Shown here: positions 38,287 through 51,247 of the stretch, in pieces
How positions within the stretch are numbered: the first letter of the stretch is position 1
How the letters are laid out: every line of letters begins with the position of its first letter
Assembly (NCBI GenBank): GCA_037102815.1
Contig: BTPP01000002.1
Span: forward strand, 620,001 to 684,000
Reading direction: 5' to 3'
Length of the DNA stretch: 64,000 nucleotides
Source: Neurospora intermedia
Lineage: Eukaryota > Ascomycota > Sordariomycetes > Sordariales > Sordariaceae
The notes under the pieces: model-generated
What the model was told of the DNA's origin: nothing
Database searches by the model: none
What the model saw: the letters and a program-made list of their open reading frames with translations, nothing else
Made by a program: the position numbers and the translations under genes

Positions 38287-41127
38287 GTCCATCGCTCTTA
38301 ACATACGGTTAATACCTCAATATACCCACCCACTCTCGTAAGGTATGCTATAACCTCACAAGTGTACACCAGACCTCTAAATGGATAAAAGCTTACCTTC
38401 CACTTTCCTTGATTCGACGATCATACAAAAAAAACAAGCATCAACCAAGCCACACGAGATATATTTTCTATACCACAGCTACAGGCAGTTCATTACCTCT
38501 ACCCAAGGTTAGCTTCACCACGCTCAACCCCAACACTCAAAAGATGGATCCAACCGAGTTAACCGAACCTTTTTCACACCCATGCAAACTGAGATGTATG
38601 TACCTAGGGTACCTAAGGTACCTTATCTAGGGTACTACACTACCCCATCCTGACGATCCGCGGAGGGGTAGCTCCTACCGAGGAACCTTACTCTCGTTAC
38701 CTCGTATCCCTTCCCCCCGCCTCCAAGTTCGGACCTAAAAGGGAAGGCGGTCGGAAGATCTCCATCAATACCTCCTACGTATCTACCTAGGCTGAGAGGG
38801 TTTTCCCTTCCCTTGTGATCTTTTCCCATGTGCAAGTGTGTAAGGGGTGTAAGGGGTGTGAGTCAACCTGGAAGTGGATCGGGGCGCGAGAAATAGGCGA
38901 AACATTGATGGATGATATGTGGCTCAGGTAATTGAGGTTGATGATCTGTGTGAGATGTGCCCCTGTGTAGAGGTAGTGTACCTAGAGGTAGGTAGTTTGT
39001 TCGTGGGCGGAACGATTAGCGGGTGAAAGGATGGTTTAAGGATGTAATGTTCGGGTAGGGTACCTACCTTACCAGCTTACCTCTACCTGAATCTAATGCC
39101 AAATGTCCAGCTTTTTCCTTCTTTCTTGGACCCAAGATGATAGGGCGAGTGTACAGCAACAGGTAGGTAGGTAATTCTTGACTGTGGATTGTGTTGCAAG
39201 ATCGATTTGTCTCGAGTTAACTAACGCTGATAGAGGTCCGTCCGGCAAGCCCGTCTAGAAAGATCGAGAGATCTGTGACACTGCACGACAAAGGTCCGTC
39301 GAGTCCGCCTACCTCTACCTACCCTAGGGAGAATGAGAGATTGATAGGTACCTCTAGGTAGTACGTACAAACGAACCAAGAGGGGTCTGGAGACGAGGGG
39401 GGATAACGGATGTCAGAAACGGGTATGTAGGTTGCCAGCTTCACGTGCTTGTACCACCTCTAGAGGGAAGCTTACCTCTACCCTCCTTAACTCAATAGCT
39501 CTGAGACCTACCTATTATTGACCATTCCCTGTGGCAGAGACCCCTTGAACGTCTGGTAAGGTAGAGGTATCTTCGAGACATCCGGATCTTCATGTTGTCA
39601 ACTTGTTGGCGCATTCCGCCATCCAGCTTATTGGCAAACGTACCTCGGCACGAAGCTACCGTAGTGGGAAAATCTGTTTCCAGACATGCGTTGTGGTTGT
39701 TGGACAATAACCACAATCAATGTTTAAAAAACAATGCATGTTTCTTATAGGGGGTAAGCGCTGTAATCTAGGTAGGTAGTAGTACTTAGGTAGTGTCCTT
39801 GATTTGGGAGCCGGCTCGGATCCGAATTTCGAAATTTCTCAAAGTCCCAAAGTCCTACCTTCCCCCTACTACCCAACGGTCTCTTTATCAACGGAAAGAA
39901 TCAACCATTTCTTCCAGAAACGACCGAATGGCCCAGTAGCCAAGCGGTTAATAAAGTAGTTCTTCATTTTCATTCTTGCTCGTGACCTTTGTTCGATTCC
40001 TGTTCGTGACCAACTTTTTGAAGCTATTCCGGAAGACCTTCCAAGTTCAAATGCCAGCTTTCACCTTAAAAGGCCACTATCAAGGCCACTAAAGTATAGA
40101 AGGTTATACCCTATACTTTTGACTTCTAGGGGCTTGCGAGACAATTAATGTTTGACAGACAATCAATGTTTGGAAAACAGTTCTTGTTTTCTTTACACGT
40201 ATTGTCTGCTAGCCAATGCTTGTTCAGAGCCCGGGTTTCCCGCTTCGGTAGGTACCTACTCGTCCATCCCCCTCCATTCCCTCCATTTCTATGAACTTCT
40301 TGTCCTTGTCTCTTGCCCTTACCATTGTCAAGGTATACCGAACCCCCCAACCCTCCAGCCCTGTCGTGTTTCCATCTCGCGGGACTGCGAGGCAGCGTCG
40401 ACTACCTCTACCTCTATGTTTCTCGCAGTACTGACCTACTTCGTGGGTCTCACCATGCGAATGGTGATCACGAGGCTCCTCCGGTGCATCGCACCAGGCA
40501 AAGGTAGGTACTTCTAGCAAGAAAGTCCTGCAAGCGGCGCCGGGCCACGAAGGTCAGGCACCTTTTCTGACGGAATCGGAATGGAAGTGTGGGAGCGCGG
40601 TTGCGAGGAATTTCTATGTCGTGGCGTAGGGCAGTCGGTTTAATGGGGATGGCAGGAGAATTATTGACGTTGTCGCTTTGTCCTGTATGTTAGTAGAGGT
40701 GTGGCTTCCATTGAATGGCGCGTAGTTGTAGGTGGTGGTTGTTGGTTGTCGGTGGTTGGTGGTTAGAGGCACCTCTACGTGTGATAGTGAACTTGAACTG
40801 TTGTGGTGAAGTCAAGTGGTGATGGTTGGAGCCAACTCAAAGACCAACACCAGAGAAAAGGCGACGACGTGATGGTTTGGCGTGGTACACTAAGTGACTT
40901 CACGGACTAGGAACCATTACAACCGTTCGTGGGAGGCACGGCTTCCAAGTCCACCCGTCCACCCGTCCACCCCCCGTCCACCCGTCTCACTGCCAGCCGC
41001 GCAACGCAACAAGGCAAGCAAGCAGGCGCGTAACCCCTTGCCCCAGTACCCCAGGACCCAGACCCCTTCCCTCGCGGTACACATACCACCTCTCCCTTCC
41101 CCCCTCCAACAAATAGCCCAGACAAAA
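37806..41127. other. Gene-free stretch with microsatellites
   Basis: No gene seen. It holds a GTCT repeat at 38251-38282, dense TACCTCTA/TAGGTAGG motifs (38580-38640, 39340-39370), and a doubtful tRNA relic near 39930-40010. Frames of up to 121 aa (40152-40517) have no recognisable domain. Confidence 0.4.
38251..38282. repeat. (GTCT)n microsatellite
   Basis: About eight GTCT units in a row, preceded by diverged TTGTC units. Confidence 0.85.
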
Positions 41128-41315
41128 GCGCGGTTAGCGTAGTGGTCAACGCGTACACACCGAAAACACCACTTTGTGCAAAGGGTGTGAGTTCAATGCC
41201 AACCCGAGCACGCAACAATGGTTCGAACTGGGGAGGGTGGTGGCGCACCCAAAATCACAAAGACAAAAGTGGTTCGGAAAGTGTAAGATCCCGGGTTCGA
41301 GTCCCGGACCGCGCA
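41128..41315 (+). ncRNA. tRNA-like Pol III unit 1, long insert in anticodon arm
   Basis: The acceptor GCGCGGT (41128) pairs fully with ACCGCGC at 41308-41314, followed by A. Then come TA, a D-arm GCG...CGC with A-box TAGCGTAGTGG, and an anticodon half-stem TACAC that pairs with GTGTA at 41281-41285. The T-arm is CCGGG-TTCGAGT-CCCGG. The 122 nt between the anticodon half-stems replaces a normal 7-nt loop plus intron. T-rich runs follow at once (Pol III terminator). Upstream the sequence CCTTCCCTCGCGGTA is shared with the unit at 43.6 kb. The nucleotide at the U33 position is not T, so a normal decoding tRNA is doubtful. Confidence 0.65.
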
Positions 41316-43628
41316 TTTCTTTTTCCTTTTCTTTTTGCTACCTCAATTGTTTGAGGCTGGTGATGTTCAATGTTCTTTTTGTGATGGGTGGGTGTTTGGG
41401 GAGGGACTGGACTGGACTGTGGTTGTGTTTGGTTTGGCTGGTGGAGACATGCCCCTGTGCTTGGGACTTGAGAGTGATGAGACGAGTCCTTGAAAGCTGA
41501 GAGGGTAAGGTAGAGGTAGGATTGGTTCTTGAAGGGGGGAAATGCCTCTTTTTTTCTCCGGCTTCTGGTGTTCGGTTGTGCAGAACTGTGTTTGGAAAAG
41601 AGATACCAACTGACACTTGCATCTCCCAGTTCCAACCCTCTTAGTATCACAGAATGTCTTTGCTCCTGCCATTCAACCTTTTGACCCATCGTCGGGTTTT
41701 CACTTGGCTTATTCGGTTGGAAATATTTCATGTGTGTTCCGATGTTCCGTGTAATTCTAACGGTTTCGTGAGGATGCAGCGGTGGACATCGTCGGGTGTC
41801 TTCGCTTGCTCCTGTGTTGCCTCTCTCCTACCTCTAATGGTCTTCAGCTGACAAGACCCTCACTCAAAGTCCATACCTCAACATTGTTAAGTCAACGTTC
41901 GTACTACACTTTTCAGGCCTATTGACCCCGGACTTGGACTTCCACGAAGTTGCATGCACGGAACGAACGGCAGAGCCGCAGAAGTGTAATCGTCCACAAG
42001 GGCACAGAACTACAGGAAGCGCATATAATATCTCAGGTATAGGCGGTAGAGAACATGGACGAAAGCAACCACAGTCACAAAGGATTGGGGGGTTGCTCTA
42101 CTCTGTAGAGGTAATTTGTTCTATCGCTAGAGTAGAGGTAGGTACATGTACCTTACGTTTCACGCAATCATTCCGTTACCTTCTCTCTTCAACCGACCAT
42201 TATCCTTCCAGCACAATCGATTGTGAACCAATCACTGATCCAGGGCCAGGAGCATGGACTCGAGTAGTGTCTTCATTGGGTCCATGAACAAGCTGTGGTC
42301 GAAAAGGGAAGCGATCGATCAGTGATGGCGTGTGCCTGGATCTTATGCACGTCGTGATGATGCTTGCTAGTTGCTAGCCGATGGCAGAACGGGGAGTCTG
42401 CGGCTCGTCATTGTTAGCGGTGGTTCAGCTCTACGAGGTAAATTTGGAATTGGAACCTTATATTGCGGTGACACAACTCGTCGGGCTTGAGCTTGCTTCT
42501 GCTGTTGTTGGAGCCAGAAGGGGAGGATCAATGGCAGGGTCGGTGTAAAACTCGTAAAAGTCCGCGGGGGCGGTAGCCGGCCAGAGCCTCGAGAAGCCTT
42601 TCTGGGTCGAGCGGACCAATGTTGGGTCTTGTAATTGGAATGAGTACAATTTAGATCCCTTAACGAGGAACAATTGGAGAGAAAGTGCTGGCCAAAGCCA
42701 AGGTCAACCGGGACGGCGTTCTTGGGAGAAGCAGCGGAGATCTGGGGCGGTGCACAAAACACCCGGGGGCGGACTCTGATGCAGTCAAGCGTCAGTCATC
42801 AAAGCTTTCGACTTGAGGGGGCATGGTTTACTCAACGTACGGATCAAGTGTCCGCCCACTGGGAAGATTCAATGGCCTCATCAACGCTGACGCTACGTAC
42901 TAGAGATATCAAATGACCGTTTGGTCCCGAACTGTCGGTGATGTTGGTCGAGAGAGGTCGACGATGTCCTGCCCACAGGTCAGTTGCCATGGTTAGATCA
43001 CGGTTGGGATGGTTGGTGGTTTGATGAGCAAACATAACATACCTGAAGTTGCTGGGTGCCCTGGAGGGCGCCCGTTGGCGTGCCCAAGCTTCTGAACGGA
43101 GGACATGAAGAGGGGGCAGCACTCTGGTGTGACAGAGGTTACTGCTGCCGCCCCCTCTCCGTTTCGTGTTATCTCGTCAAGGCAAAGAAGAATTCCGCCG
43201 GACAGGACAGTATGTCGATGCCGGTTTTACCACTTGGGTGTGGGTGGCATTGTGTTGAGGGTGAGGTGAGGGGAGGTATGGGGATGTGTTGAAGGAAGAG
43301 AAAGGGAACAACACCAGGAGATGACGGAGATTTTGTATGAAGAAGTGCAAGCCGAGCAGGTTCAGCAGACTAAGAGGTCACGTCTGGGGTTGCTAGCCCT
43401 AAATCACGTCACCAGCCTTCCAACCATGAACCAAATGGAAGGCAGGGGAACCAGCCACGGGACCTCGAGGAGAAGCTCAACAGAGCAGGAGCAGCCTGTT
43501 CCTGCCAGGTACCACTAGAGGTAGGTACACGTGCCATGTACATTTCTCTTCCCAAGGCAGCTGTCCGGGCTCCTTCCCTCGCGGTATATGTATCAGATCT
43601 TTGTGCACACCTTCCAACAAGAACCAAT
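41316..43628. other. Mostly gene-free; one weak minus-strand frame
   Basis: No gene is recognised. The best hint is a 48-codon minus-strand frame, 42990-42844, starting MATDLWAGHRR in a strong CTAACCATGG context, with a possible GTACGT donor inside. Downstream minus-strand frames (42762-42367 and 42673-42458) could supply further exons, but I could not build a consistent model and see no domain. Confidence 0.25.
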
Positions 43629-43797
43629 GTGCGGTTGGCGCAGTGGTCAGCGCGTTCACCTCCTAAACTGGGACTCCCACTTCAGGATCAACCAAGGAGG
43701 GGTGGCAGCCTCCACAGTGACCTACCTAGGTACCATAAGGTTGACCTGAAGACCAGCCGGCTGTGAAAGGACCCGAGTTCGAATCTCGGACCGCACA
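43629..43797 (+). tRNA. tRNA-like gene, apparent anticodon CCT, about 100-nt intron
   Basis: The acceptor GTGCGGT pairs perfectly with ACCGCAC (43790-43796) plus A. The D-arm is GCG...CGC with A-box TGGCGCAGTGG. The anticodon stem TTCAC (43655-43659) pairs with GTGAA (43763-43767), and the T-arm is CCGAG-TTCGAAT-CTCGG. Of the whole family this copy has the most canonical loop start: C32, T33, CCT, A, A, so the anticodon would be CCT (Arg). About 100 nt then separate it from the 3' half-stem, long for a nuclear tRNA intron. A TATA-like GGTATATGTATCAG and TTTGTG...CAACAA lie 20-50 nt upstream, and a T6 run follows. It may be functional, or a near-intact paralogue. Confidence 0.6.
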
Positions 43798-45565
43798 CAT
43801 CTTTTTTCTTTTCTCTTTTTTTCTTTTGCGACATTGTTGTGGTTCGTTCTATCTTCTGTTTTGACTTGTGATCTCTCCTCTTATCGTGTTTCTACCTCTC
43901 TTTGCCTTGTGTGATAGATGGTTCAAGCACCAGCGATTTGCCGATGACACCTGCTTCTTTCCCAGGTGCTTGTCCTACAAACCTGCAAGAGATGGTGGGT
44001 TGGACAGATCGAACATGCCGTCTCCTAGAGGTACGCAAAGTCGTTGACACTGTGATTCGCCTCACTGTAGAGAGACCAAAGCAATTCAGGATCCCACTTA
44101 CCTCATAGATGTAACAGAAGCTTGACTGGACGGCGTACCTGACGACGACTCTGGACAGGATATCACATACATGAGGGCAACAAGCAGAAGTCGTCATGGG
44201 ATACCTTGAAGTAGAAGCAATCATGATGGGAGAAACGGGAAGGGTCTGACGAAACGAACCACACCTCTACACGCATTGTCCAAGTGTCCACCTTGCTTCG
44301 CTGGTTTCTGAAGCTGCGAAGGAAACGGTCTCAGATCTTAGATGTACCGCCAGAGAGTCTCAAAGTCAGGGCACCAACATTAAGCCGGGATCTTTAACAA
44401 CATGAGCCTCTTTAGAAGGCTCGCAAACATGTCTCTTTTCCTCATGCCGATGCTTCATGTGAGATGTGCAGCAGAATCTGAACTTTGGCGAGACCAAGGC
44501 GACTCGATCACGAGGTTCCTGACAACATGAACCACACCTCAAGACTTTACGTGGACACTCGCACCTTCTGAAACAGAATCGACAAAGAAGATATCCCTGA
44601 TCTGTCTGTCTGCCATCTAGGGGTACTTGAATCAATGGAGATGTGACCCTCGCTGTCTAGAGGTACATAAAAAGATGACGACCGCTTTTGGTCTTCTCAA
44701 CCACATCTACCTCTAGAGGTAACCACCGGAAAAACCATCATCGCAACGTGAACAGCATCGCCCAAAGGCTACAGCACCGCCGGCCACACCCGGAAAGGAT
44801 CATCAAGCAGGGAACACTTCATCAAGCAAGTGGAAGCCTCAAGGTCGGGTACAGGGAAGTTCGCCTACACCTGGCATTTGTGAGCGAGGATAAACCCATC
44901 CTCGCAAGCATGCCGAGCTCAATCTACGAGTTGTTATCTGGTTGTCACACCGTCTGAAAAGCATGGGCAGTGGTTGGAAGAGCGCTGGAATCCTCGGAGA
45001 TGTGCTGTAATACCTCTGAAAGCTAGAACGGGAAAAGAAGGACCTAAGACTGGAGGAGAAAACTACCTCTAGCAGACCTAGCATCGCGCCCTCGGAATGG
45101 TACACGCGAGACATCTGGTTTTCATGTGGGAATTAGTCACAGACTGGTACCCGCAAGAGAGACATGAGTGATAATACGAGCACAGAGCTTGAGCACCTAG
45201 GCATGGAAGTTCGCAACAATGAGGATCACACCGAGAGTCAAAATCAGGATTTGCGAGGCGAACAAAGTTCAAATTCGTGTCAAAGTGAACGGATTAAGCG
45301 ACTGGAACACAAGAACAGAAACCCCAAGCCCTAAACTATGAGTGAATGGTTTGCTTGACGAAGGAAAAACCGCACGAAAGTTGTCCTCCCTCCTCTCTCC
45401 ACTCCCCCGCCCCCCCTCCGAAAGATCTCTTCTTCCTTCCAGCTTTTCCCCCCCAAACAACACCCCTCCAGCTCGGACTGGGCAAAGCCAAAGTGACCAG
45501 CTTTATGTACGCGTTGTACGGGCCCAGAATGTCTGGACGCGCCATGAAGCGGAATCTCGTCGCTG
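43798..45565. other. Gap with Cys-rich minus-strand frames, possible gene remnant
   Basis: Two minus-strand frames stand out. One ending at 45078 contains CLSCG...RCLAC (CxxC-x13-CxxC) after HCCELPCLG. The other, about 44635-44366, contains CRFCFRRCEC...RCGSC and a His/Cys tail. These spacings resemble zinc ribbons or fingers. No start, splice or family could be fixed. It could be an eroded zinc-binding gene or chance. Confidence 0.25.
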
Positions 45566-46329
45566 TCTTGGTTGGGTTCTCGGCACGGGAACTGTCTTAG
45601 GCGCGGGGAGCGCCGGGGGGCTGTACCGAGACAAACGCGTTAGTGACCAAATTGGAACCGAAGTGCAGGTGTTACGGGGAGGGAAAGAGTGTGTATAGGT
45701 AGGATATTTCAAGTGAATGAGAAACCAGAAGTGTAGGTACACTGGTAGAGGTACTCACGAGATGCATTTATTTCTCCATATCCGGCCCCCCGCGGCACTC
45801 CCCTCTCTCATGGGGACATGCTTGGCGAAATATCGTCCCTCTTGGTTGGGTTCTCGGCGCGGGAACGGTCTTAGGCGCGGGGAGCGCCGGGGAGCTGTGA
45901 CGAGACAAACCATTAATGGGATATTGGGGGTGTATAGCACCGTACATCCATGGTACCGTTCATTATAAGCAAACACCATCTTTGGAGATAACCGTTGAGC
46001 TCAGAATAACCGTTCCGCTCAGAAGAACCGTTCCAGGGAGATCTGAGGGATCTGATTGGCTGGGTTAGTTTGGGAATGGGTGCTTCTTGCCTTCTTTCTA
46101 CTCATACTAGCTATTTACCTAACGGAGCCTCGTAGCTTCCCAAGACCTCGTTACCCCTCCCCCCCCCCTAAAAATCCAATCTACTACCTCTAAGTTCACT
46201 ACCTTGTATCGCCATCGCTATCGCTATTGCTTCAATTGCCTAGAGGTATATAGAAGTTAGTTGATAAAATGAAATGGGATGCAGCCGTACCTAGGGATGA
46301 TAGCCGTTGTCGTTGTCTTTGTCGTTATC

Positions 46330-46525
<196 letters not shown>

Positions 46526-46578
46526 GTGGTTGAAGTTGGGAGAGTTGGGGAGTCGATGGGACTTTGGCTTTTTGAACT

Positions 46579-46690
46579 CCGTCTCCTTCTCTCTCCTTTT
46601 CTCTCCTTCTTTCTCCTTCTCTCTCCTTCTCTCTCCTTCTCTCTCCTTCTCTCTCCTTCTCTCCTCTCTCCTTCTCTCTCGTTCTCTCCC
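46579..46690. repeat. CTCTCTCCTT tandem repeat
   Basis: Roughly ten imperfect 10-nt pyrimidine units in direct orientation, within the inverted-repeat element. Confidence 0.85.
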
Positions 46691-47385
46691 TTCCAAACCT
46701 TCTCTTTTCCATCGCCCCTTCCTAACAGGGTAGTCTCTTCAACTCTCACTAGCTCCCGCCCAACACATGGCCCTCTATTTTTATTTCAGCCAATCAGAGC
46801 TTGGGAATTCTGTTGAAACGGTTTCTCTGAGTTGAACGGTTTCTTTGAGGAGTACGGTTATTTCGAGGATCACGGATATCGCCGTTCTGTAACGGTTTTT
46901 TCTATGGCACGGTTTTCTGGCACACCAGATTCCCATTAATGACGCGTTAGTGACCGAGTTGAGACAGAACAAGTGAAACGTGTTACGACACGGGATGAGG
47001 TTGAGTGCATAGAATGAAATGAATGAGACTGGAAGACGGAAGTATACAGGTAGAGGTACTCACGAGATGCATTTCATTCTCCATATCCCCCCCCCGCGGC
47101 ACTCCCATCTCTCAGGTGTCGAAATGCTTTAGCGGAACATCGCCGCTTTCTTGGTTGGGTTCTCGGCGCGAGAACAATCCTAGGCGCGGGGAGCGCCGGG
47201 GAGCTGTGACGGGACAAATGCATCAGTGACCGAGTTGGAACAAAACCAGATGAAACGTGTCACGGGATGAAGAAGAGTGAATGGGATGCAGTGTGTGAGA
47301 CTGGAAGACAGAAGTGTACAGGTAGAGGTACTCACGAGATGCATTATTTTCTCCATATCTTGCCCCCGCGGCGCTCCCCTCTCTC

Positions 47386-48530
47386 TTTAACGACGTGGAG
47401 TACGTCGATAAGATGATGGCGGTGATGTAGGTTTGAGCATGTCGTTGACCTTGTTGTTGTGGCGTGAGGTTGAAGAGAGAAGTGAGAATGTGTGAAGGTG
47501 TGAGGAAAAAGAGAAGAAATGTTTTGTCGGCGTCGAGGATTGGGAAGCTTTATACCTCCCCAGAGGTACCTAGGTACGTAACGAGTGCAAATTTGGACAA
47601 CTGTCAGACAGTTGGAAGACATGACGGAAGAAACCCAAATATTGGCATGGGAAAAAACAGGAGGAAACCGGGCAGACTGAACGGAAGGAAAGACTTGGGC
47701 TGGCAGGAACGACGAGATCGGGAGACCGGACACAGAGGCATGCAGACAACGGAACCGAGGTTGCCAAGCTTCCTGTGCCAAACTTGCTCGTTTTCCAGAG
47801 GGGTGGTCACCAGACCCATAGAGGTACCTCATGTTCAAAGGGCAAGAGCAAAACATCACACGACAAGACAGACGACGGGACATACGGCGGGACCGAAGCT
47901 GTCAGGCTCCCATCTCTCAAAGTTGACCGCCTTCGAGAGAAGTCACTACATGAATGCCAGCACGAGAGCCACAGTCACTCAATGATGTTGTGCGTGTCTG
48001 CTGTCTTTCTTCTTCCTTCCTTCCCTCTTAAGTGGAAGTCTTGACTTGTCTTTTGCCTCTGCTAGCCGAATAGCTGCCAGTTGCACGACAAGAGAAGGCA
48101 GAAGATGGCATCATGGCAATGTGAACGGAAGGAAAGGACTCCCATGTGCTGGCAGGAAGGGCAGAGCAAGTGGATGGACGACGGGACCGAAGCTTCTCGG
48201 GTACCTGTACGCAGCTCACCGAAGCTTGGCTGCCTTCCAGAGCAATCACAAGATGACCAAAGCCGCGGCCAGCAGCAACAGCAACAGGTGTACGTACCTC
48301 TTTCTACCTCCTGTCTACCTCTACCCTCTTCCACTCCTTCCCTCCCAACTCCCAAGTGTCAGCCCGCCCACTCGCCCCCACTGCCCTCCTCTGCTCCATC
48401 TGGACCCCTCTGCCTGCCAGCTCCCGTAGCTTCCACGTTACTTGCCCCCAGACCCGAGTCCCTCCACTTCCAGCAGATAAGGTACCTCTTCCAGTCCCGA
48501 TTCCAACAACCAAGCAAACAAGAAAAAAAA
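47386..48530. other. Gap with diverged internal duplications
   Basis: No gene seen. ACGGAAGGAAAG...GGCAGGAA recurs near 47680 and 48125, and GACGACGGGAC...GGGACCGAAGCT near 47870 and 48175, which suggests old duplications. It contains the upstream region of the next tRNA-like unit. Confidence 0.35.
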
Positions 48531-48694
48531 GTGCGGTTGGCGTAGTGGTATAACGCGTCACTCGATTCAAGTATTCGGGTTGAAATCCCCGACGAACCAC
48601 AGTTGAAAGACCGGCGAGTTTCAGAGGGCAGCACCAGCCACGATATTGAGGAATCCCTTGGTGAAGATCCCGGGTTCGAATCCCGGACCGCGCA
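48531..48694 (+). ncRNA. tRNA-like Pol III unit 3, with inner T-arm
   Basis: The acceptor GTGCGGT pairs with ACCGCGC (48687-48693; one G-T pair) plus A. The D-arm is GCG...CGC with A-box TGGCGTAGTGG. Anticodon half-stems TCACT and GGTGA are about 100 nt apart, and the T-arm is CCGGG-TTCGAAT-CCCGG. The insert contains CGGGTTGAAATCCCCG followed by CGAACCACA, an inner T-arm/acceptor-like segment shared with the units at 51.2, 53.2 and 53.7 kb. A T5 terminator follows and CCAACAACCAAG precedes. There is no T at the U33 position. Confidence 0.65.
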
Positions 48695-51247
48695 TTTCTT
48701 TTTCTTCTTGTCTTCTTTTTTTTTCTTTCTTGGTCCTCCGTCCCTCTCTGCTCTTTTGCCTGTGTTGTTGTTGGTGGATGGGAGTGTTGAAGCCATTACC
48801 AATTCTTGGCATTCTCTTGGCATTAGTGGATACGATCCACACATGGCTACCCTGTATATAAGTCGGATCCTATCCTCCTTCTCGCTTTCTTTCTTTCTCT
48901 TCAATCAATCAAGACTTTTACCACCACCACGTTGCTCTCCGTGATCGCTTCCTTGCAGTATGGTTCAACAGGTTTGTTGGATGAAGGTGCTCGAGTCTCT
49001 CGAAACATGGATGTCTTCGTTGGGGTTGAATGGCTTCCACTTGATTCCTCCACGTCAAAAGATTTCCACTTCTCATGTCAGAGCTTGGGCCGTTGCTTGG
49101 AAGACTTAAGAGACCATGTAGCAGCCATGAATTCCGCAGTGTGACGCTCTGTAGAGGTAATTCCTCTCGCTGTCATTTTCTTCATTTTCATGAATCAAGC
49201 CGGTTCGAATCATTTTGCCTGACACCATCCGATATTCCCATAGAGGTATCTTTGAGACACACGCTGATATCGAAGTAAGAGGTAGAGAAACCTGCTTGTT
49301 TCTTTCACAACACAGCTAGGAAGATGTTCAAAGGCAAGGACAGAGATTTCATCAGTCCAAAGTGCTTGGAACTGTTCCACTTCTCTTGGACGGATGTCAA
49401 CGAATATGGAGTTCACGAAGGGGAAGATGGGCACAAGAGACTTCTTCAGACTTAGAACAGCATCGGGTAGGGCAAGCGTCAACATATTATGTGCTACCAG
49501 GTACAAGGACTCATGCGTGCACGAACACCCTACAAAGACGACAATTTTCTCCATCAGTCTATTCACTATCTACTTGGTAGGTACACTCGATCTATCCACC
49601 CTCCCAATTCACCTTCGATCTCTGTCCCCTCCCTTTAACAATGAAACCATGAAGCAATGAGGCAATGAAACAAGGGAATGAAGCAGTACAGGAACACGGC
49701 GGAAGATACGGTCCAGCTCCTCCAGTGCGCTTTCCTTCAGCCGCGCTCCAACGGACGCCATATCGACGGGCCAGGCCCGCGGACACCTATCACAACAACT
49801 GGTCAGCAATTACCATCGTACTACAACCACAGAAGAAGAAGACGGGACATTGTATAGGTACCTTGCTGGCGGCGATGTTCAGGGTTGGACGCCTCCAAGG
49901 TCGCCGGGACGCCGGCAGGGGGACCGTTGAACCGCTCACTGCTCATTTCCACTCTGCTGACAAGAAAGTTATCGCCAGCCTCGGCGGCGGGCACAACATC
50001 CATGTCCTAGACGGGATGTGCCCGCGGCATGTACGTGGGGGGAGGCGGATACGGCTGGTATGGCGCAGGAGCGCCGGGCGCGCCGGCGGTCGATTAGAAG
50101 CTCTCATGCTTCTGAGAGCAGGTTTTGGCGAGTTCGGACTCTGGGGCAACGTACCCGGTAACGTGCCGGTACAACTGTGAGATTAGAATGTCAGACTTCT
50201 GAAGTGGAAAATCGCCCGTGGGTTTTCTCAAAATCTCAAGAAGGAAGAGGAGGCGTAGAGGTATTCACGCACAAAGACGACAAAGTAAAAAGAAAGTGAC
50301 ACTTACGCTATCTGTTCTTCACGGGCGAGGGAGCCCCTTGGGCTTGGGGGTGCTGGTCACATAAACTTGGAGGGCGGCCTGTCGGATGACTGCATGGGCT
50401 GGGGGAGGGAACGGGCCCGGCGCACGGGAAGTCTGGTGCTGCGGCCGGGTGGTGACCACCGCATGGATCGCGGTGTCTGCGGTGGATGCCTGAGCCGAGT
50501 GAGGGAAGGGACCGGGACAGGTGGTGCTGGTGGTGTGATGCTGCTTCGTTTGCTCGTCGTGAGCTTGCTGCTGCTGCTGCTGCTGCTCCTCCTGCTGTTG
50601 CTGTTGCTGTCAGTTGAGATTCTTGGATGGAGTTATGATGCGTTGACCTTGAAGTGAAACACAGCGAGCCCCTGGAATTACCACACGGTAGTGACGATGC
50701 AAGTTTCCTTCAATGTGAAGGGTGGCAAGGAAGATGATCTGAGATTGCCTCACGGTCGCGTGGTGTTGTGGAAGGAAGACGCGGAAACCGCTGTCAAAAG
50801 GAAAGGAAGTTGAACTGAAGACTTACCGGCGAAGACATCTTGTGATGGTTGTGGAAGAGATGGAAGGTTTGGAGCTTGTTCTTGCGCAGATCTTGTTGTG
50901 ATGAGCGAGGACTTGTATTGGTGGTGATTGTTGAAGAAGTGAAGGAGAAAGGAAAAGGAAGAAAGTGGGAGCAAGAAGAAGGGGATTTGGAAATCCCTAC
51001 TGGGGAGGGACTCACAACCCGCTTCAGCCTGCCAATCCAGCACCGGGTAGCAGCACGGCTGCCTGCCAGATTCTGGTCGTTCAAAGTTTCTACAACATCA
51101 TGTGGGCAGGTGGCCAGACTCGAAGGAAAAGAGGGAAGGAACGAGGACCAAGATGTCGGCGCTGCCAGGTCTTAGAGGCAGGCAGAGGCACGTGGTACGT
51201 AGACGTACCATATAGGTCTGCCGTCTGTGCCTTTACTTCAGCAAAAA
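48695..51247. other. Gap with one weak small-gene candidate
   Basis: No recognised gene apart from the candidate at 50319-50838. At about 49600-50050 there are minus-strand frames with plausible helical or Pro-rich ends (MASVGARLKESALEELDR; YQPYPPPPTYMPRAHPV), but no consistent exon model could be made. Confidence 0.3.
50319..50838 (-). CDS. Candidate small Gln/Pro-rich protein, three exons (tentative)
   Basis: On the minus strand ACAAGATGTCTTCGCCG|GTAAGT combines a good Neurospora start context with a strong donor after four codons. A possible exon 2 (50671-50648, GLAVFHFK) and exon 3 (50606-50319) would encode 107 aa: a Gln/Glu run, a His/Thr segment, then Pro- and Ala-rich sequence. The second donor (GTCAAC) and its 41-nt intron are weak, and exon 2 is tiny, so the model may be wrong or the gene may continue to the Pro-rich frame near 50015. 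No domain is seen. It is a hypothesis only. Confidence 0.22.

Noticed and set aside
39930-40015. A tRNA-like sequence with A-box TAGCCAAGCGG, B-box GTTCGATTCC and a T5 run
   Set aside because: Neither acceptor nor T-stem can be paired; at most a decayed relic.
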